Below, piece by piece: positions 36,962-46,981 of a stretch of 64,000 nucleotides of DNA. Made by a program: the position numbers and the translations under genes. Under the pieces are notes generated by a model. That model had not been told where the DNA came from. It saw only the letters and a list, made by a program, of their open reading frames with translations, and ran no database searches. This stretch comes from Bagarius yarrelli. Taxonomy: Eukaryota; Chordata; Actinopteri; Siluriformes; Sisoridae. Position 1 is the first letter of the stretch, and each line of letters begins with the position of its first letter. The DNA is taken from positions 3,676,597-3,740,596 of the forward strand of contig VCAZ01000001.1 in the NCBI GenBank assembly GCA_005784505.1, read 5' to 3'.

Positions 36962-39161
36962 AAACTATTCTTAATCTGAAATCTCAGCCTGCAGCCGTGT
37001 GTGTGTGTGTGTGTTTACATAGTGGGGAAGTAATCACGTCAGATTAAATTTGCGCTGTGGATTGTTCGCATGTGAATCCAATTAAACTAATCAGCTTAAA
37101 GACGGATGCCTGGTCAGTGAGGATGTGCATGCCCAGCTAATGGCTATAGAAGGGCTGGTAGTATGACGGTATATATCATTACAGCAGAATAAATTGCCAA
37201 GCGGTAATAGCCGTTTGTTTGTTTTTGTTTATTTATTTATTTATTTATATTCGCAGCATTTGGCAGACGCCCTTATCCAGAGTAACTAACATTATCTCAA
37301 TCGGGCGTTAAGGGCCTTGCTCAGGGGCCCGGCAGTGGTGGCTTGGTGGAGCCGGGAATCGATTTAATTCAGTGTAAAGTGGCCATGGCTAACTCTGGTG
37401 CAGCGGGACATTATGTTTTTGACGAACGTTTACTTTAGTCTTACATGCAACATCTAGAGTAGGAAAAATAGATTAACATATTTATATGTTCATCTTTCAC
37501 TGTTATTTAAGTTCGTTTTTTTTACCTGTGAAAATGTTAGTTTATTATAATTTTTGTCCACACAACTGTGAAACGTGACCCACAGTGAAATGTGTTGTGA
37601 TGCTAAGATTAATCCAAGTTCATATTTTATTTGGTCGTTGGTCGGTAAATGAGGCATTCTATTCCCCCCCCCCTTTTTTTTTTTTATCTCAACTGACTTA
37701 CTAAGCTTCATTGTTCTGTCCTGTTTGTTTTCCCCAATGGAACAAATGTTAGGCTCTTATTCATTGGTTTGAAAAGCTCCTAACGTAACCACAACACTTC
37801 AAGATACCGTCCTGCAATGGCAAACATCTTAATGATAGGGTGCCGTCAACAGTATGTAGTGGGTGGCGTTAGTCAGACTTCAGCACGGGCTCGGTTTTGT
37901 TTGCTCTGCCTGCATACCGAATACTGGAATACGCCCAAGCGGCGCCGAAAGAACGGCATGACTCGTGAATAGTGCAAATTAATGTTTCTTTGGCGATTCA
38001 TAATTTATGCCTAAATCAATGATTTAAAGGTTAAATATAATTAATCACTTCTAAAAACGCTACTGATCTGCGTTAAAGAAAGAAATTTTGTTTTGTCTAC
38101 TCTTTATTGCTACTCAGGTGTTTACATCCTTATCGTGGCTGGAGCCCTTATGATGGTGGTCGGGTTCCTTGGGTGCTGTGGAGCCATCAGAGAGTCGCAG
38201 TGTATGCTGGGATTGGTGAGTGCTAAAGCATGCTCTTTATGTCCCTTTTTCTGTATATTCTAACGTGACCTGCTATACTAGTAAGTACAGTAATATGCAT
38301 TTAAAGTGGTTGCAACATCGTGCTTCGTAATAGAACATGGACCGATAAGATACTCTCTCTTTTTCTTCTCTTCTCTATTTCCAGTTCTTTATTTTCCTTC
38401 TCATCATCTTTGCAGCCGAGGTGGCTGCAGGTATCTGGGGGCTGTCCAACCAAGACAAGGTTTGTCACGTCTAAACTGATCATATGGTCTTTTTATTTTT
38501 CTCCCCAGGACATTTTAAAGCTTGCATTTTTTTTTCTTTTAGATTGTTAATGAAGTAAAGCAATTCTACACAGAAACCTATAATAACTACCAAGCAACCA
38601 AACAGCCTGCACTGAAAGAAACCCTGAAAGCCATTCAGTATGGCGTAAGTGCTGCATTTTATTTGCTTTTCATTTGCTTAAAGCGCTGGCCATTTGGTTC
38701 ACCTTGAATCTTCTCTTTATTCAGCTGCAATGCTGTGGTCCAACTGGAACGGTTTTCGATGGTGCCTCAGACAGCTGCCCAAAGAAGGAGGGTTTAGAGC
38801 AGTTAATCACAACGGTAATAATCTAGCTTTTATAAAGCTCTTCATCTATTTCCTAATAACAAAACATTTTGCAAACGATATTCATTATTACTTTACCATT
38901 TTATATATAGAGCTGCCCAGTTGCAATAGATGACCTGTTTCAGTCCAAGATGCACATCATTGGTGGTGTGGGCATTGGCATTGGAGTGATCATGGTAAGT
39001 ATAGCATTGCCCGGAAACCAATGGCTTCTTTGACATGAACAAGATCAACAAGTATGTGATGTATGGATGACTCTAACCGGCTTTCTCATCAACAGATCTT
39101 TGGCATGATCTTCAGCATGTTGCTGTGCTGTGCCGTCAGACGAACACGAGACGTTGTGTAA
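34651..39161 (+). CDS. cd9: CD9 tetraspanin, complete, 8 exons, 227 residues
   Basis: A four-pass membrane organiser of tetraspanin-enriched microdomains. The joined exons give a short N-tail with Cys9, TM1, the small loop, TM2 and TM3 (LIVAGALMMVVGFLGCCG, FFIFLLIIFAAEVAAGIW), the large extracellular loop with the CCG motif (LQCCGPTG), DSCP and TTSCP cysteines, and TM4 (IIGGVGIGIGVIMIFGMIFS) ending LLCCAVRRTRDVV. Length and all exon borders fit vertebrate CD9. CD81 is the nearest alternative but the TM4 end and overall wording favour CD9. The AATAAA at 39513-39518 ends a 3'UTR of about 370 bases. Confidence 0.95.
36163..36265 (+). CDS. cd9: cd9 exon 2: end of TM1 and small extracellular loop
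   Basis: TTATCAG acceptor, LAGTGVLAIGLWLRFDKKTE then GLFQVENSPSTFLT, GTAAAA donor after one extra base. The common acceptor for both candidate first exons. Confidence 0.95.
37249..37364 (-). repeat. SINE-A copy, 5' truncated
   Basis: CGCAGCATTTGGCAGACGCC, AAGGGCCTTGCTCAGGGGCC and GGTGGAGCCGGGAATCGA; breaks off at the B box. In cd9 intron 2. Confidence 0.75.
38118..38215 (+). CDS. cd9: cd9 exon 3: TM2
   Basis: ACTCAG acceptor, two bases plus 32 codons, GTGAGT donor. VYILIVAGALMMVVGFLGCC then GAIRESQCMLGL, containing the conserved TM2 GCCGA motif with membrane-proximal cysteines. Confidence 0.96.
38385..38459 (+). CDS. cd9: cd9 exon 4: TM3
   Basis: TTTCCAG acceptor, 25 codons FFIFLLIIFAAEVAAGIWGL then SNQDK, GTTTGT donor, phase 0. 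Holds the conserved TM3 glutamate. Confidence 0.96.
38543..38644 (+). CDS. cd9: cd9 exon 5: large extracellular loop, first part
   Basis: CTTTTAG acceptor, 34 codons beginning IVNEVKQFYTETYNNYQATK, GTAAGT donor, phase 0. Corresponds to helices A and B of the large loop. Confidence 0.95.
38725..38814 (+). CDS. cd9: cd9 exon 6: CCG-motif exon
   Basis: ATTCAG acceptor, 30 codons LQCCGPTGTVFDGASDSCPK then KEGLEQLITT, GTAATA donor. Contains the tetraspanin CCG signature and the DSCP cysteine. Confidence 0.96.
38911..38994 (+). CDS. cd9: cd9 exon 7: loop end and TM4
   Basis: ATATATAG acceptor, 28 codons starting SCPVAIDDLFQSKMHIIGGV, GTAAGT donor. The SCP cysteine closes the loop disulphides; TM4 follows. 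Confidence 0.96.
39096..39161 (+). CDS. cd9: cd9 exon 8: C-terminus
   Basis: AACAG acceptor, IFGMIFSMLLCCAVRRTRDV plus V, TAA stop at 39159-39161. The CC pair is the C-terminal palmitoylation site of CD9. Confidence 0.96.
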   Translation: MFGMIFSMLLCCAVRRTRDVV

Positions 39162-39512
39162 AAAGGCTTGCTCGTCACTTAGCTTGGCTTTTAAATGGGG
39201 CTCATGCGTTCACTGCCAAAGCACACTGCTTCACCGTCCCTCAATATTATATTCGGTTTCTAATGCAACTCCATATCCAGGCGAAAATTTGCTGTAAACT
39301 TCTTTTCGTTTTACCCCCCCCGAGTTGTATTATAACACTTTGTTTGTAATATATTTTAAATCTCCGCCCCCTTCGTTTTGCTTGCGGTGCAGTGTACGTG
39401 TTTATTTTATTTTAAGTACAATAACACTTATTTAGCAAAGAGTTTTTTAATAACTATGGTTTCACTATGTATCCATAGTGCATTGTTGTTTTTTTTGTTG
39501 TTTAAAATACTA

Positions 39513-39518
39513 AATAAA
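39513..39518 (+). terminator. cd9 polyadenylation signal
   Basis: AATAAA 352 bases after the stop codon, followed by a T-rich stretch; no better signal lies between. Confidence 0.7.
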
Positions 39519-39540
39519 ATTGTCTAAAACGAATACAGGC

Positions 39541-41200
39541 TTTAATTGGCTGGTGAATCAGAGTACATTTGTGTAGCTGCTTGTTTTTCTTGCCCAGTCA
39601 TGAAGGCAGGCTGAAGTCCTGATCTTTAACCAAAAGTACTCAACTGATAAGACGAAATAAATCGCAGTTAAAACAGTCACGAACACTGAATTTAAATACT
39701 AGTGGCAAATTTTAGGACTTCTAAACTATGAATATGGACAAAGTGTTATTATTTAGTAGACGACTGAAAGTTCACAGCAGAGTTTTTTTTATTTTGTAGT
39801 ACCTCTAACAATGCGGTATTCTGTTAATCAGTTGTGTGATGCTGTTACCATGTCCAGTAGTGTTGTGATGCTTTCTAGTTCATTATCTAATAGTAACTAC
39901 GAAAAAATATACAGGCTAAAATCAATTCTCTTTAAATGTCCTAAAGCGTCCCTCAGGCCTGCAGTTATCACTTTAGTCATTTTATGTAGTTATAAAATAT
40001 AAATAAATAAATACCCTGCAGCCTTTATTCTGTTCTCGATCATAAAGACTGTTTTTGTATTTGTTATATTTAATAATAATTAATCATTAATATAATTATA
40101 ATTAATTTAATTACATATAATGCTGACTAACATTTTGATGTTTTTGCATAAATGCTAACTGTTAAAAACAAAATTTAGAATTAAAATATTAAGGTAAAAC
40201 TAAGGGGAGCTTTTTGCCCCAAAAAGGAAAATGTGTATTGATGCTTTCTAATCAAAATTTAGGATTCAACAACTGTTTCTTGCTATGATTTCATCTCCAG
40301 CATATGATGTCTCTCAAACTGTACGATGATTTATTATTATCAACAGTCTAAAAAGCCAGTAAATAAGTTATGTAAAATTGTCATTAAATGTCAAACCTTT
40401 AGCAGTTTTTTTTATAACAAGGTCTGTTTATTTAGGATTTTATAATATAATACAAGAAATAATATTACACCATCCTATTCCAACCCACCCCTTCACCCAC
40501 CACCAGACATAAAGTATCAATTACACTGTACAAAGCAGACCGAATAAAAAAATATAAAAATAAAAAAACAATTATACATATTTTATGAAATACTGCATGA
40601 TCTCTCTAATCCAGTGGAGGAAAGTGTGTGTGTGTGTGGGGGGGGGGGTGTTTATACAAACTTGGACATGTCCAGAACATATGTTAAAGTCTTGCAGAGG
40701 CCTACCTATCTGTAAGGGGGACGTGGTGGCTCATGGTTAAAGTGTTGGACTGCTAAACTGAAGATTGTAGGTTCAATTCCCAGCTCCAGCAAGGCACCAC
40801 CTCTGGGCCCCTGAGCAAGGCCCTCATTTGCTTAGTTGTATAAATAAAATAAATGTAAGTCGCTCTGGATAAGGACGTCTGCTGTAAATGCCACAAATAG
40901 GGTCTAGCTCCAGTCAGAATTTGGAGTAGTCTAAGCTGGGGCCCATGGAGCTGGTGTACCACCTTGAATTGCACAATTGATAATAATTAGATCCATTTAA
41001 TAATTTTCTGCCAAATTTGTTTATTTAAATTCTCCTCCCATTGATTTGTTTTAAGTCATTGAAATTTTCTGGCTTGTGCTGATTGAGGAGATTTTGCCTG
41101 ATTTGTTTTAAATCTTTTCCTACTTTATGAATAGCATCTAATAAAGATGATATGAGGGAAAATAATCAGGATGTGGAACCTTTAATGAAGTTTAATATGT
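39541..41200. other. Intergenic, cd9 and smkr1 convergent ends
   Basis: The 3' ends of cd9 (+) and smkr1 (-) face each other across about 1.7 kb. Contents are one SINE-A, a GT/G9 run (40626-40652) and AT-rich unique sequence. Confidence 0.6.
40717..40900 (+). repeat. SINE-A copy, plus orientation
   Basis: GTGGCTCATGGTTAAAGTGT (A box side), GGTTCAATTCCCAGCTCCAG (B box side), GGGCCCCTGAGCAAGGCCCT and TGTAAGTCGCTCTGGATAAG. This is the cleanest view of the family's own orientation. Confidence 0.8.
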
Positions 41201-41202
41201 TG

Positions 41203-41208
41203 TTTATT
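41203..41208 (-). terminator. smkr1 polyadenylation signal
   Basis: AATAAA on the minus strand 120 bases after the smkr1 stop. Confidence 0.6.
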
Positions 41209-41328
41209 TACTTCCGCTTTACAGATGTATAAAATAGCTTGTTCATTAAAAATATTTTTCCAAAATTATTGATTACATGTACTGAAACAAATCATAAATG
41301 CAGATAAAGGCCTTCTCCTTTTAGCCCC

Positions 41329-41589
41329 TCATTTTTTGCTTTTAGCCTTTTTTTTATGTCCCTTGTCTTTTTTCTTAGTGGCTTGAGGCCAACCAAATCC
41401 TCTGAACCCCAGGAAGTCCACTGCATTGTGGGAAATGTAGTATGCGTTCTCCATGGCAGCTGGGCTCAGTATATCCACTGCTGGTTTAGTGCATGCTGTA
41501 CTGGCTGATCTTTTCTTAGATGCTCGCTTTTTGGCACTCTTTTTTCTGGGTTTGGCACTATGAGACTTGGACTTTTTGGATCCCGTAGG
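41329..41589 (-). CDS. smkr1: smkr1 main coding exon
   Basis: Phase 0 from CCT (Pro2) to TGA at 41331-41329. Two basic clusters flank the conserved SPAAM core. Confidence 0.9.
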   Translation of the reverse strand, partial: PTGSKKSKSHSAKPRKKSAKKRASKKRSASTACTKPAVDILSPAAMENAYYISHNAVDFLGFRGFGWPQATKKKDKGHKKKAKSKK

Positions 41590-41695
41590 CTGGGAACAAC
41601 AGTGAGAAAAGTGTATTATGGTTTGTCTTTCTTTCTTTTTTACATTTTTATCATCAATTCACCAGAAACCCAAAAATGTTATGCTGCCTTACCAT
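41329..41695 (-). CDS. smkr1: Small lysine-rich protein 1, complete coding region
   Basis: The ATG (41695-41693) is the last codon of its exon. A 103-bp intron (donor GTAAGG, acceptor CTTCCCAG region TTCCCAG) separates it from an 86-codon exon at 41589-41329. The protein starts MPTGSKKSKSHSAKPRKKSA, has a conserved core VDILSPAAMENAYYISHNAV then DFLGFRGFGWPQ, and a Lys-rich tail ending KSKK. The core matches human SMKR1 (VDILSPAAM-YYI-HN). Its position just 3' of strip2, same strand, is the order known in human 7q32. The molecular role is not well established. Confidence 0.9.
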
Positions 41696-41727
41696 TCTGA
41701 AGTTCTCAAATAAGAACTGAACACACT
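41693..41727 (-). other. smkr1: smkr1 exon 2: 5'UTR plus ATG only
   Basis: Acceptor TTTCTTTACAG, 32 untranslated bases, then ATG directly at the GTAAGG donor. Splitting the start codon from the rest of the frame hides this gene from simple ORF searches. Confidence 0.75.
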
Positions 41728-41759
41728 CTGTAAAGAAACCGGTGGAAAACCCCTTAAAA

Positions 41760-41763
<4 letters not shown>

Positions 41764-41797
<34 letters not shown>

Positions 41798-41798
41798 T
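41764..41798. repeat. (CA)n microsatellite
   Basis: About 17 CA units in the first smkr1 intron, 37 bases upstream of the exon 2 acceptor (UG on the transcript). Confidence 0.95.
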
Positions 41799-41934
41799 TA
41801 AATTCCCTGGCGTGAACCTATTACTACGCATGCGCGCGTATAACAATAACTAAAGCATCGTCATGCAATAATTAATAATCAGACAACAGGAATATTATTA
41901 TTATTTATAGAAAAACGGTGCTACCTGTTAGAAG

Positions 41935-41995
41935 TCCAGCACAGCCTATTGGTGTTCGGAAAACAGCTTTGTTTATGTCGGGTCGTCCAGGAGAC
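41935..41995 (-). promoter_or_regulatory. smkr1 promoter/exon 1 with RFX X-box-like site
   Basis: A CAG|GTAGCA donor at 41935 marks a likely non-coding first exon. At 41982-41995, GTCGTCCAGGAGAC fits RYYNYY-N2-RRNRAC, the loose X-box consensus, on both strands. RFX factors drive cilium genes. The exact transcription start is not determined. Confidence 0.4.
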
Positions 41996-42112
41996 AAGCG
42001 CGCTTTAGGATTTTGAGTTCAAAAGGCGGCGGGATTTGGGGGCGGAGTTTGAAGTCATCACACAGATAAATAATGGATTTATTAATGCAAAAAAGAAGAA
42101 TTTAATTATTTC

Positions 42113-42450
42113 ATTCATCTTCTATACCCGCTTATTTCCTTATTTCCTAATTCAGGGTCCACAGAGATCTGCTGGATGGAGTCATTTCCAGCTGTCTCTG
42201 AAAGAGTGAAAGGTAGTAAAGGTACACCATCACAGGGCCACACACACACTAACTTCAGGGGCAATTTAGAATCACCAATCAATCTAACATACATGTTTTT
42301 GGACTGTGGGAGGAAACCGGAGAACCCGGAGTAAACCCATGCAAGCACAGGGGGAACATGCAAACACACAGAAAGACTGGGAATCGAGCCCAGGATCTTC
42401 TGGCTGTGAGGCAACAGTGCTAACTACCAAGCCACCGTGTTGACCCGCCA
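42113..42450 (-). repeat. SINE-B copy, near full length
   Basis: Runs from CATCTTCTATACCCGCTTAT (tail; TTATTTCC duplicated) through TTTTTGGACTGTGGGAGGAA and GGGAATCGAGCCCAGGATCT to CTACCAAGCCACCGTGTTGA (head). Confidence 0.88.
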
Positions 42451-42512
42451 CTGAACATTTTCGGAATAAACTGGAATGCCAACAATAAACAGGAAATAGT
42501 GATTAAGGAAAA

Positions 42513-42585
42513 AACTGGGAATCAAACCCAGGATCTTCTTGCTGTGAGGCAACAGTGCTAAGCACCAGGCCACCGAGCTGCCCAG
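42513..42585 (-). repeat. SINE-B head fragment
   Basis: CTGGGAATCAAACCCAGGAT to GCCACCGAGCTGCCC repeats the tRNA-like head of the neighbouring copy, 140 bases away in the same orientation. Confidence 0.75.
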
Positions 42586-42879
42586 AATTAAATAAAAATA
42601 GTTAAACAAACATTATTGCTATATGTATGTATAAAAATTATGCCAATAACATTGTGTCTTTTCATCCTCCTCTTCCCTGCCTGCCTATAATGAATAACAG
42701 CAGCACCCACAGCACTGCAGCCGGAAGTCTAGAAAACATTTGCCCTCAGTAAGAAACTGATATTAAAAGAGAAAAGGAAGTGTTTAAAGTCTATCACACT
42801 CAACCGTTTCCTCATATATCAGAAAATGTAAAACAGATTTCCTTCCAAAGCGTAGAGAAAAATCCGACTTACATCCACT

Positions 42880-43215
42880 TTCACATTTACAGCATTAAGC
42901 AGATGTTCGTGTCCAGAGCGACGTACAAAAGTGCTTTGAGTTACATCATTGAACAGATCCATACTGGTACAATAGATCACACATCATAGTGTAACAACCC
43001 ACAAATACTGTTTAAACGAGCAGCATGGATACTTTTTGTCGAGTGCAATGTTTTTAGGAACAGGTGGGTCTTTGATCGTCTCTTGAAGACAGTCAGTGAT
43101 TCTGCTGTTCTGACATTAATGGGAAGTTCATTCCATCTTGGTGCCAGAACAGAGGAAAGTCTTAGGGCAGACCTATGTTGTGTCCTAGGTGATGGTGGGA
43201 CGAGTCGACTTGTAG
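42880..43215. repeat. Dispersed fish repeat (unclassified)
   Basis: CATTTACAGCATTAAGCAGA, GAGCGACGTACAAAAGTGCT, AGGTGGGTCTTTGATCGTCT and AGTTCATTCCATCTTGGTGC form a series I know from other teleost genomes. No coding capacity. Confidence 0.55.
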
Positions 43216-43440
43216 ACTACTTTTACATTAAACATGAAGTGTTGCTCACTGAGTTTCCTTTTCTTACATTTACACCCTAAATTTCAGTTATACATGGTCA
43301 ATTATCTGAAAAAAAAAGCACAGAATATTGTGCGGAAGTTTTTGTACATTCTATCGCTTTTAATTAAGTTTGTTCACCTTTAAAAGAACCTACTCTTGAC
43401 GAGTCAATTAATAAATCTACTTGCTTTCCTGTACAGATTT

Positions 43441-43495
43441 ACATTGTCATATACAGCATCTGGCAGACACCCTTATCCAGAGCGACTTACATTTA
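43441..43495 (-). repeat. SINE-A tail fragment
   Basis: GCATCTGGCAGACACCCTTA and CCAGAGCGACTTACATTTA only; directly followed by a SINE-B copy. Confidence 0.65.
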
Positions 43496-43514
43496 GCTAT
43501 AACTGTATCATACT

Positions 43515-43800
43515 AGGGCAGCAAGATGGCTTAGTGCTCAGCACTGTTGCCTCACAGCAAGTTGTTGTGTTTGCATGTTCTCCCTGTGCTTGCGTGGGTT
43601 TACTTCGGGTTCTCCGGTTTCCTCCTACAGTCCAAAAACATGCATGTTAGGTTGATTGTGGATTCTAAATTGCCCATTGGAGTAAGTGTGTGGCCCTGTG
43701 ATGGACTGGTGACCTGTCCAGGGTGTCCCCCTCCTGCTTTTCACCCATTCAGAGACAGCTGGGATAGACTCCAGCAGATCCTGGTGACTCCGAAAATCTT
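43515..43800 (+). repeat. SINE-B copy, plus orientation
   Basis: GGCAGCAAGATGGCTTAGTG head, GTTTCCTCCTACAGTCCAAA, GGCCCTGTGATGGACTGGTG, GGGATAGACTCCAGCAGATC tail. The B-box segment is deleted. Confidence 0.85.
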
Positions 43801-44640
43801 TAGAATTTGCTTTAGATCATCCCGATGAATTACAGATATTTTAAACACAGGTTGTCAAAGAATTTTAGATTTTAAACATTCGAGCAAACACATAAATTTT
43901 GTTTAGAATAATTGGAAGGTGATGATAGTAATGTTTTTTCATCTTTAATCCTAATTTATTGCAAGTGCAATATGTAACAGTATATACAATAACAACATCT
44001 GTTCTATTTTGTGCAGCCACTAGATGGTATCACTCCCTTGTTTTGGATCATTATCTCTATATAGATGCATCAAAATAAATAAATAATAATCAGAACAGTA
44101 AATTACATCTCAGGATCAGACTTTTAAACATTTAGTGATAGAGAATAAGTCAGACACAGCCGCTTTAACGATTAAAATATGTTCCCATCACAGTTTACAA
44201 AAGTTTGCTGGGACACTTGTCCAACTCTCATATCCTGTACAGTAGATTTGCTGTCGTTTTATTTATAATGGTCTATTGGCAGGTATGTCATGACACACAA
44301 TGTATTCTGATCATTTTTAAGAAAACCAAAAATAATCAGCATAAAAAACAATCTTTTCTTGGTTGAACTAAAGTTCAGGATTAAAAGACAAAAAAAAAAC
44401 TCGAGTGGCATTTAATCGTAACAAAGTGAGAGCAACAAGAGCGAGAGAAAAGAGAGAAAAGAAAGAGACACTAAGGAGACACTACTGATAAAAACGTTTT
44501 AAAAACCAGCACCGTAACATTGGATCCTTGCTATGTGTAAAAAGGGTGATGTTATTCACCAAGGACACTTCTGTGCTTTTTTTTTGCTGCACGGTTCGAG
44601 CTCAGTCCATATATGCAGTGTGTTAGGAAGCTCTGGTGTA

Positions 44641-44643
<3 letters not shown>

Positions 44644-44673
<30 letters not shown>
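44644..44673. repeat. A30 homopolymer
   Basis: Uninterrupted adenine run. It produces a false poly-Lys frame. Confidence 0.95.
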
Positions 44674-44674
<1 letters not shown>

Positions 44675-45204
44675 CGTGACTTTCTCAAGGACGTTTCTCT
44701 GGTAGACAACAAAGTGAGAAACATTTATGGCAGAAAGGATAAGACGGCAACAGTCTCTGAAAAGGAATTCGTAAGGACCGGTTCTTCTGGTCCTGCTGAC
44801 ACAAGAACAATGCTTATGGTTGCCATGTTGGTGTTTTTAACCGAATCGCGTTACCTTACCAACGTACAGTCTGATATTTTCTATACACATCAAAAATAAA
44901 AGTTTCATCGGCAGTTCCAGACTGAAAAAATGTGAAAATTACAGCTAAATAAATAAATAAATACCTTTACTCTTTTAGTGAGCTGCATCTATCATACTTT
45001 GATTGTATTTATATTTTTTGTGTACTATGTGAAGTATGAATGTGAAGATATGCCATTTTTCATACTGTTGTGAGAAGTACACATGAGAATAGTCTATTAG
45101 AAATAACAGGTTACCATGGCAACACATACATATCTCTATTTACAAGTATTCATTTACAGAACGAATAGTGCTGGTTCATGTGCTATGTATGTCTTAGACG
45201 CTTG

Positions 45205-45345
45205 AGAACAGGGGCACCGCTAGCAATTCGGGGCCCGATGGCAAAATATAAGGTTGGGCCACTTACCACACCCATTTCACACTGTTACTACTAATAAAAC
45301 AGATCTCTGGGGGACCCTTCATTGCAACAATATCAAGATTAACAC
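45205..45345. repeat. Dispersed repeat D, copy 2
   Basis: GGGGCACCGCTAGCAATTCG and ACAGATCTCTGGGGGACCC match copy 1 near 13720-13912. Confidence 0.4.
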
Positions 45346-45408
45346 CCTTTCCCCTGTGCACCCTTGAGAACCTGAAAAAGGTTTACTGCAAGTTAACGTG
45401 TTGATGCA

Positions 45409-45659
45409 TCAATCGGCCTGCAGTAACCCCTCCCATTGGATGGGCTGAGAGAAAACCTCTCTTTCCAGCCACATCTCATAAGTGTAGTGGAAGTCCTCAG
45501 GCAGCTCCACCCGCTGACCCAGCACACTCTGCAGGCAGTTATCCACCGGGACAAACTCACAGTTCTGATTCTTATCGTATCGCCGTGCATTGAACTTCTC
45601 AATGCTCTCCCGCAAAGCACATTCCTCCGCCTGGAAGTCCCACGGCCGCGCGTCAATAT
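45409..45659 (-). CDS. strip2: strip2 last coding exon p
   Basis: TTTGACAG acceptor, IDARPWDFQAEECALRESIE, a run to SVLGQRVELPEDFHYTYEMW, then LEREVFSQPIQWEGLLQAD and TGA at 45411-45409. A second frame on the same strand is open but is a shadow. Confidence 0.95.
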
Positions 45660-46842
45660 CTGTCAAAGAAGAAAGGAGAGAAACGTCAGTGTTATAAAGC
45701 GTCTTTTAGCCAGTAATATAATAGCGCAGCCTGCGTATTCATCATCACAATAAAGCAACATGATGCAAACTGTGGATTTCAATCTGCTGTGCATGATTTT
45801 TAATCTAAGCTCACACTGGATAGTTAGATTTAGAGTGATGCGAAAAATTAAATATTATAAGCAGATATTGTGTGATTTTATTTTAGAAAGAAAACAAAAA
45901 TGATTTACAATAATTTAAGAAAATGTCTGGTACTCGATAATTTGCAGTTCTACATTTTATTTTATTAGGCATAATAAAAACTATTTATCTTTTCTACATT
46001 TACATTTGCAGCATTTGGCAGACGTCCTTATCAAGAGCGACTTACATTTGTCTCATTTATACAACTAAGCATTTGGGGGTTAAGGGCCTTGCTCAGGAGA
46101 CCACAATGGTGGCTTGGTGGTGCTGGGAATCAAACCCCGGTCGTTCTGGTATCAGTCTAACACCTTAATTACTAAGCCGCCACTTCCTATTTTTGAAAAA
46201 ATCCTAACCCTAGGAAATTATTTCTAAGTTTTAATACCACCTAGGCTAATATAGGATACATTATTTGTGATTATTAGTGAATATTTAAGAAAATATAATA
46301 CAATTTGCACATGGCAAGTTCTTAAACCACCACCTCAAGTCCCTACCTTGCCAATATTATAATAATATAACTGTAGTAATAACAATCATAAAGATCTTTT
46401 TTCAGAAGCATCATGAATTATTACCAGCTAAACTGGCACACGGGTTACAGGTTAAGTTTTTTTGTTTTGGTTCTATTCACATTTGACACAATGGTGTAAA
46501 TAATCATCGATCAAAACCCTGCTAATGTTGGCGTCAGGTGTAGTCATGCTGCATTGATTTTTCCACCAACGTCCGGACACTTCAATTGTGGAAACCGAAA
46601 ATGCAATGAGCTTTAATTTAGTTTTTATTTTGCAAGTTTCTAAGTTTGGTAGACTTTGGTAGAAGATGTGTGACCAACAGATCAACAATCACAGCTCAGA
46701 AAGACGGATGAAACCCTGAAAATAGTAGTGTCACACTATCTGATTTTATATGACAAGTTTGAAAGAATATAAAATGAACATAAAGAAAAAAAGCTGCCTG
46801 GTTTGGTGTTACACTCTCTAAAAGATTGGCCTAAGATATATC

Positions 46843-46916
<74 letters not shown>

Positions 46917-46925
46917 CACACGCAA

Positions 46926-46981
<56 letters not shown>

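Larger units (their letters stand above)
34717..38117 (+). other. cd9 introns 1 and 2
   Basis: Besides exon 2, this span holds an ACATAC/AT microsatellite cluster (35075-35215), a T27 run (36931-36957), a GT tract near 36997 and one SINE-A. No other gene is seen. A frame of 173 codons at 35930 is chance, since it reads through exon 2 out of phase. Confidence 0.6.
41996..45408. other. Interval between smkr1 and strip2, repeat-rich
   Basis: Holds two SINE-B copies and a fragment, a dispersed repeat at 42880-43215, a SINE-A tail, an A30 run (44644-44673) and repeat D copy 2. No gene is seen. No strip2 AATAAA could be assigned with confidence. Confidence 0.6.

Noticed and set aside
40717..40800. 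Possible tRNA gene
   Set aside because: A/B-box-like sequence belongs to the head of SINE-A; no cloverleaf with a proper acceptor stem, and the same head recurs at many sites.
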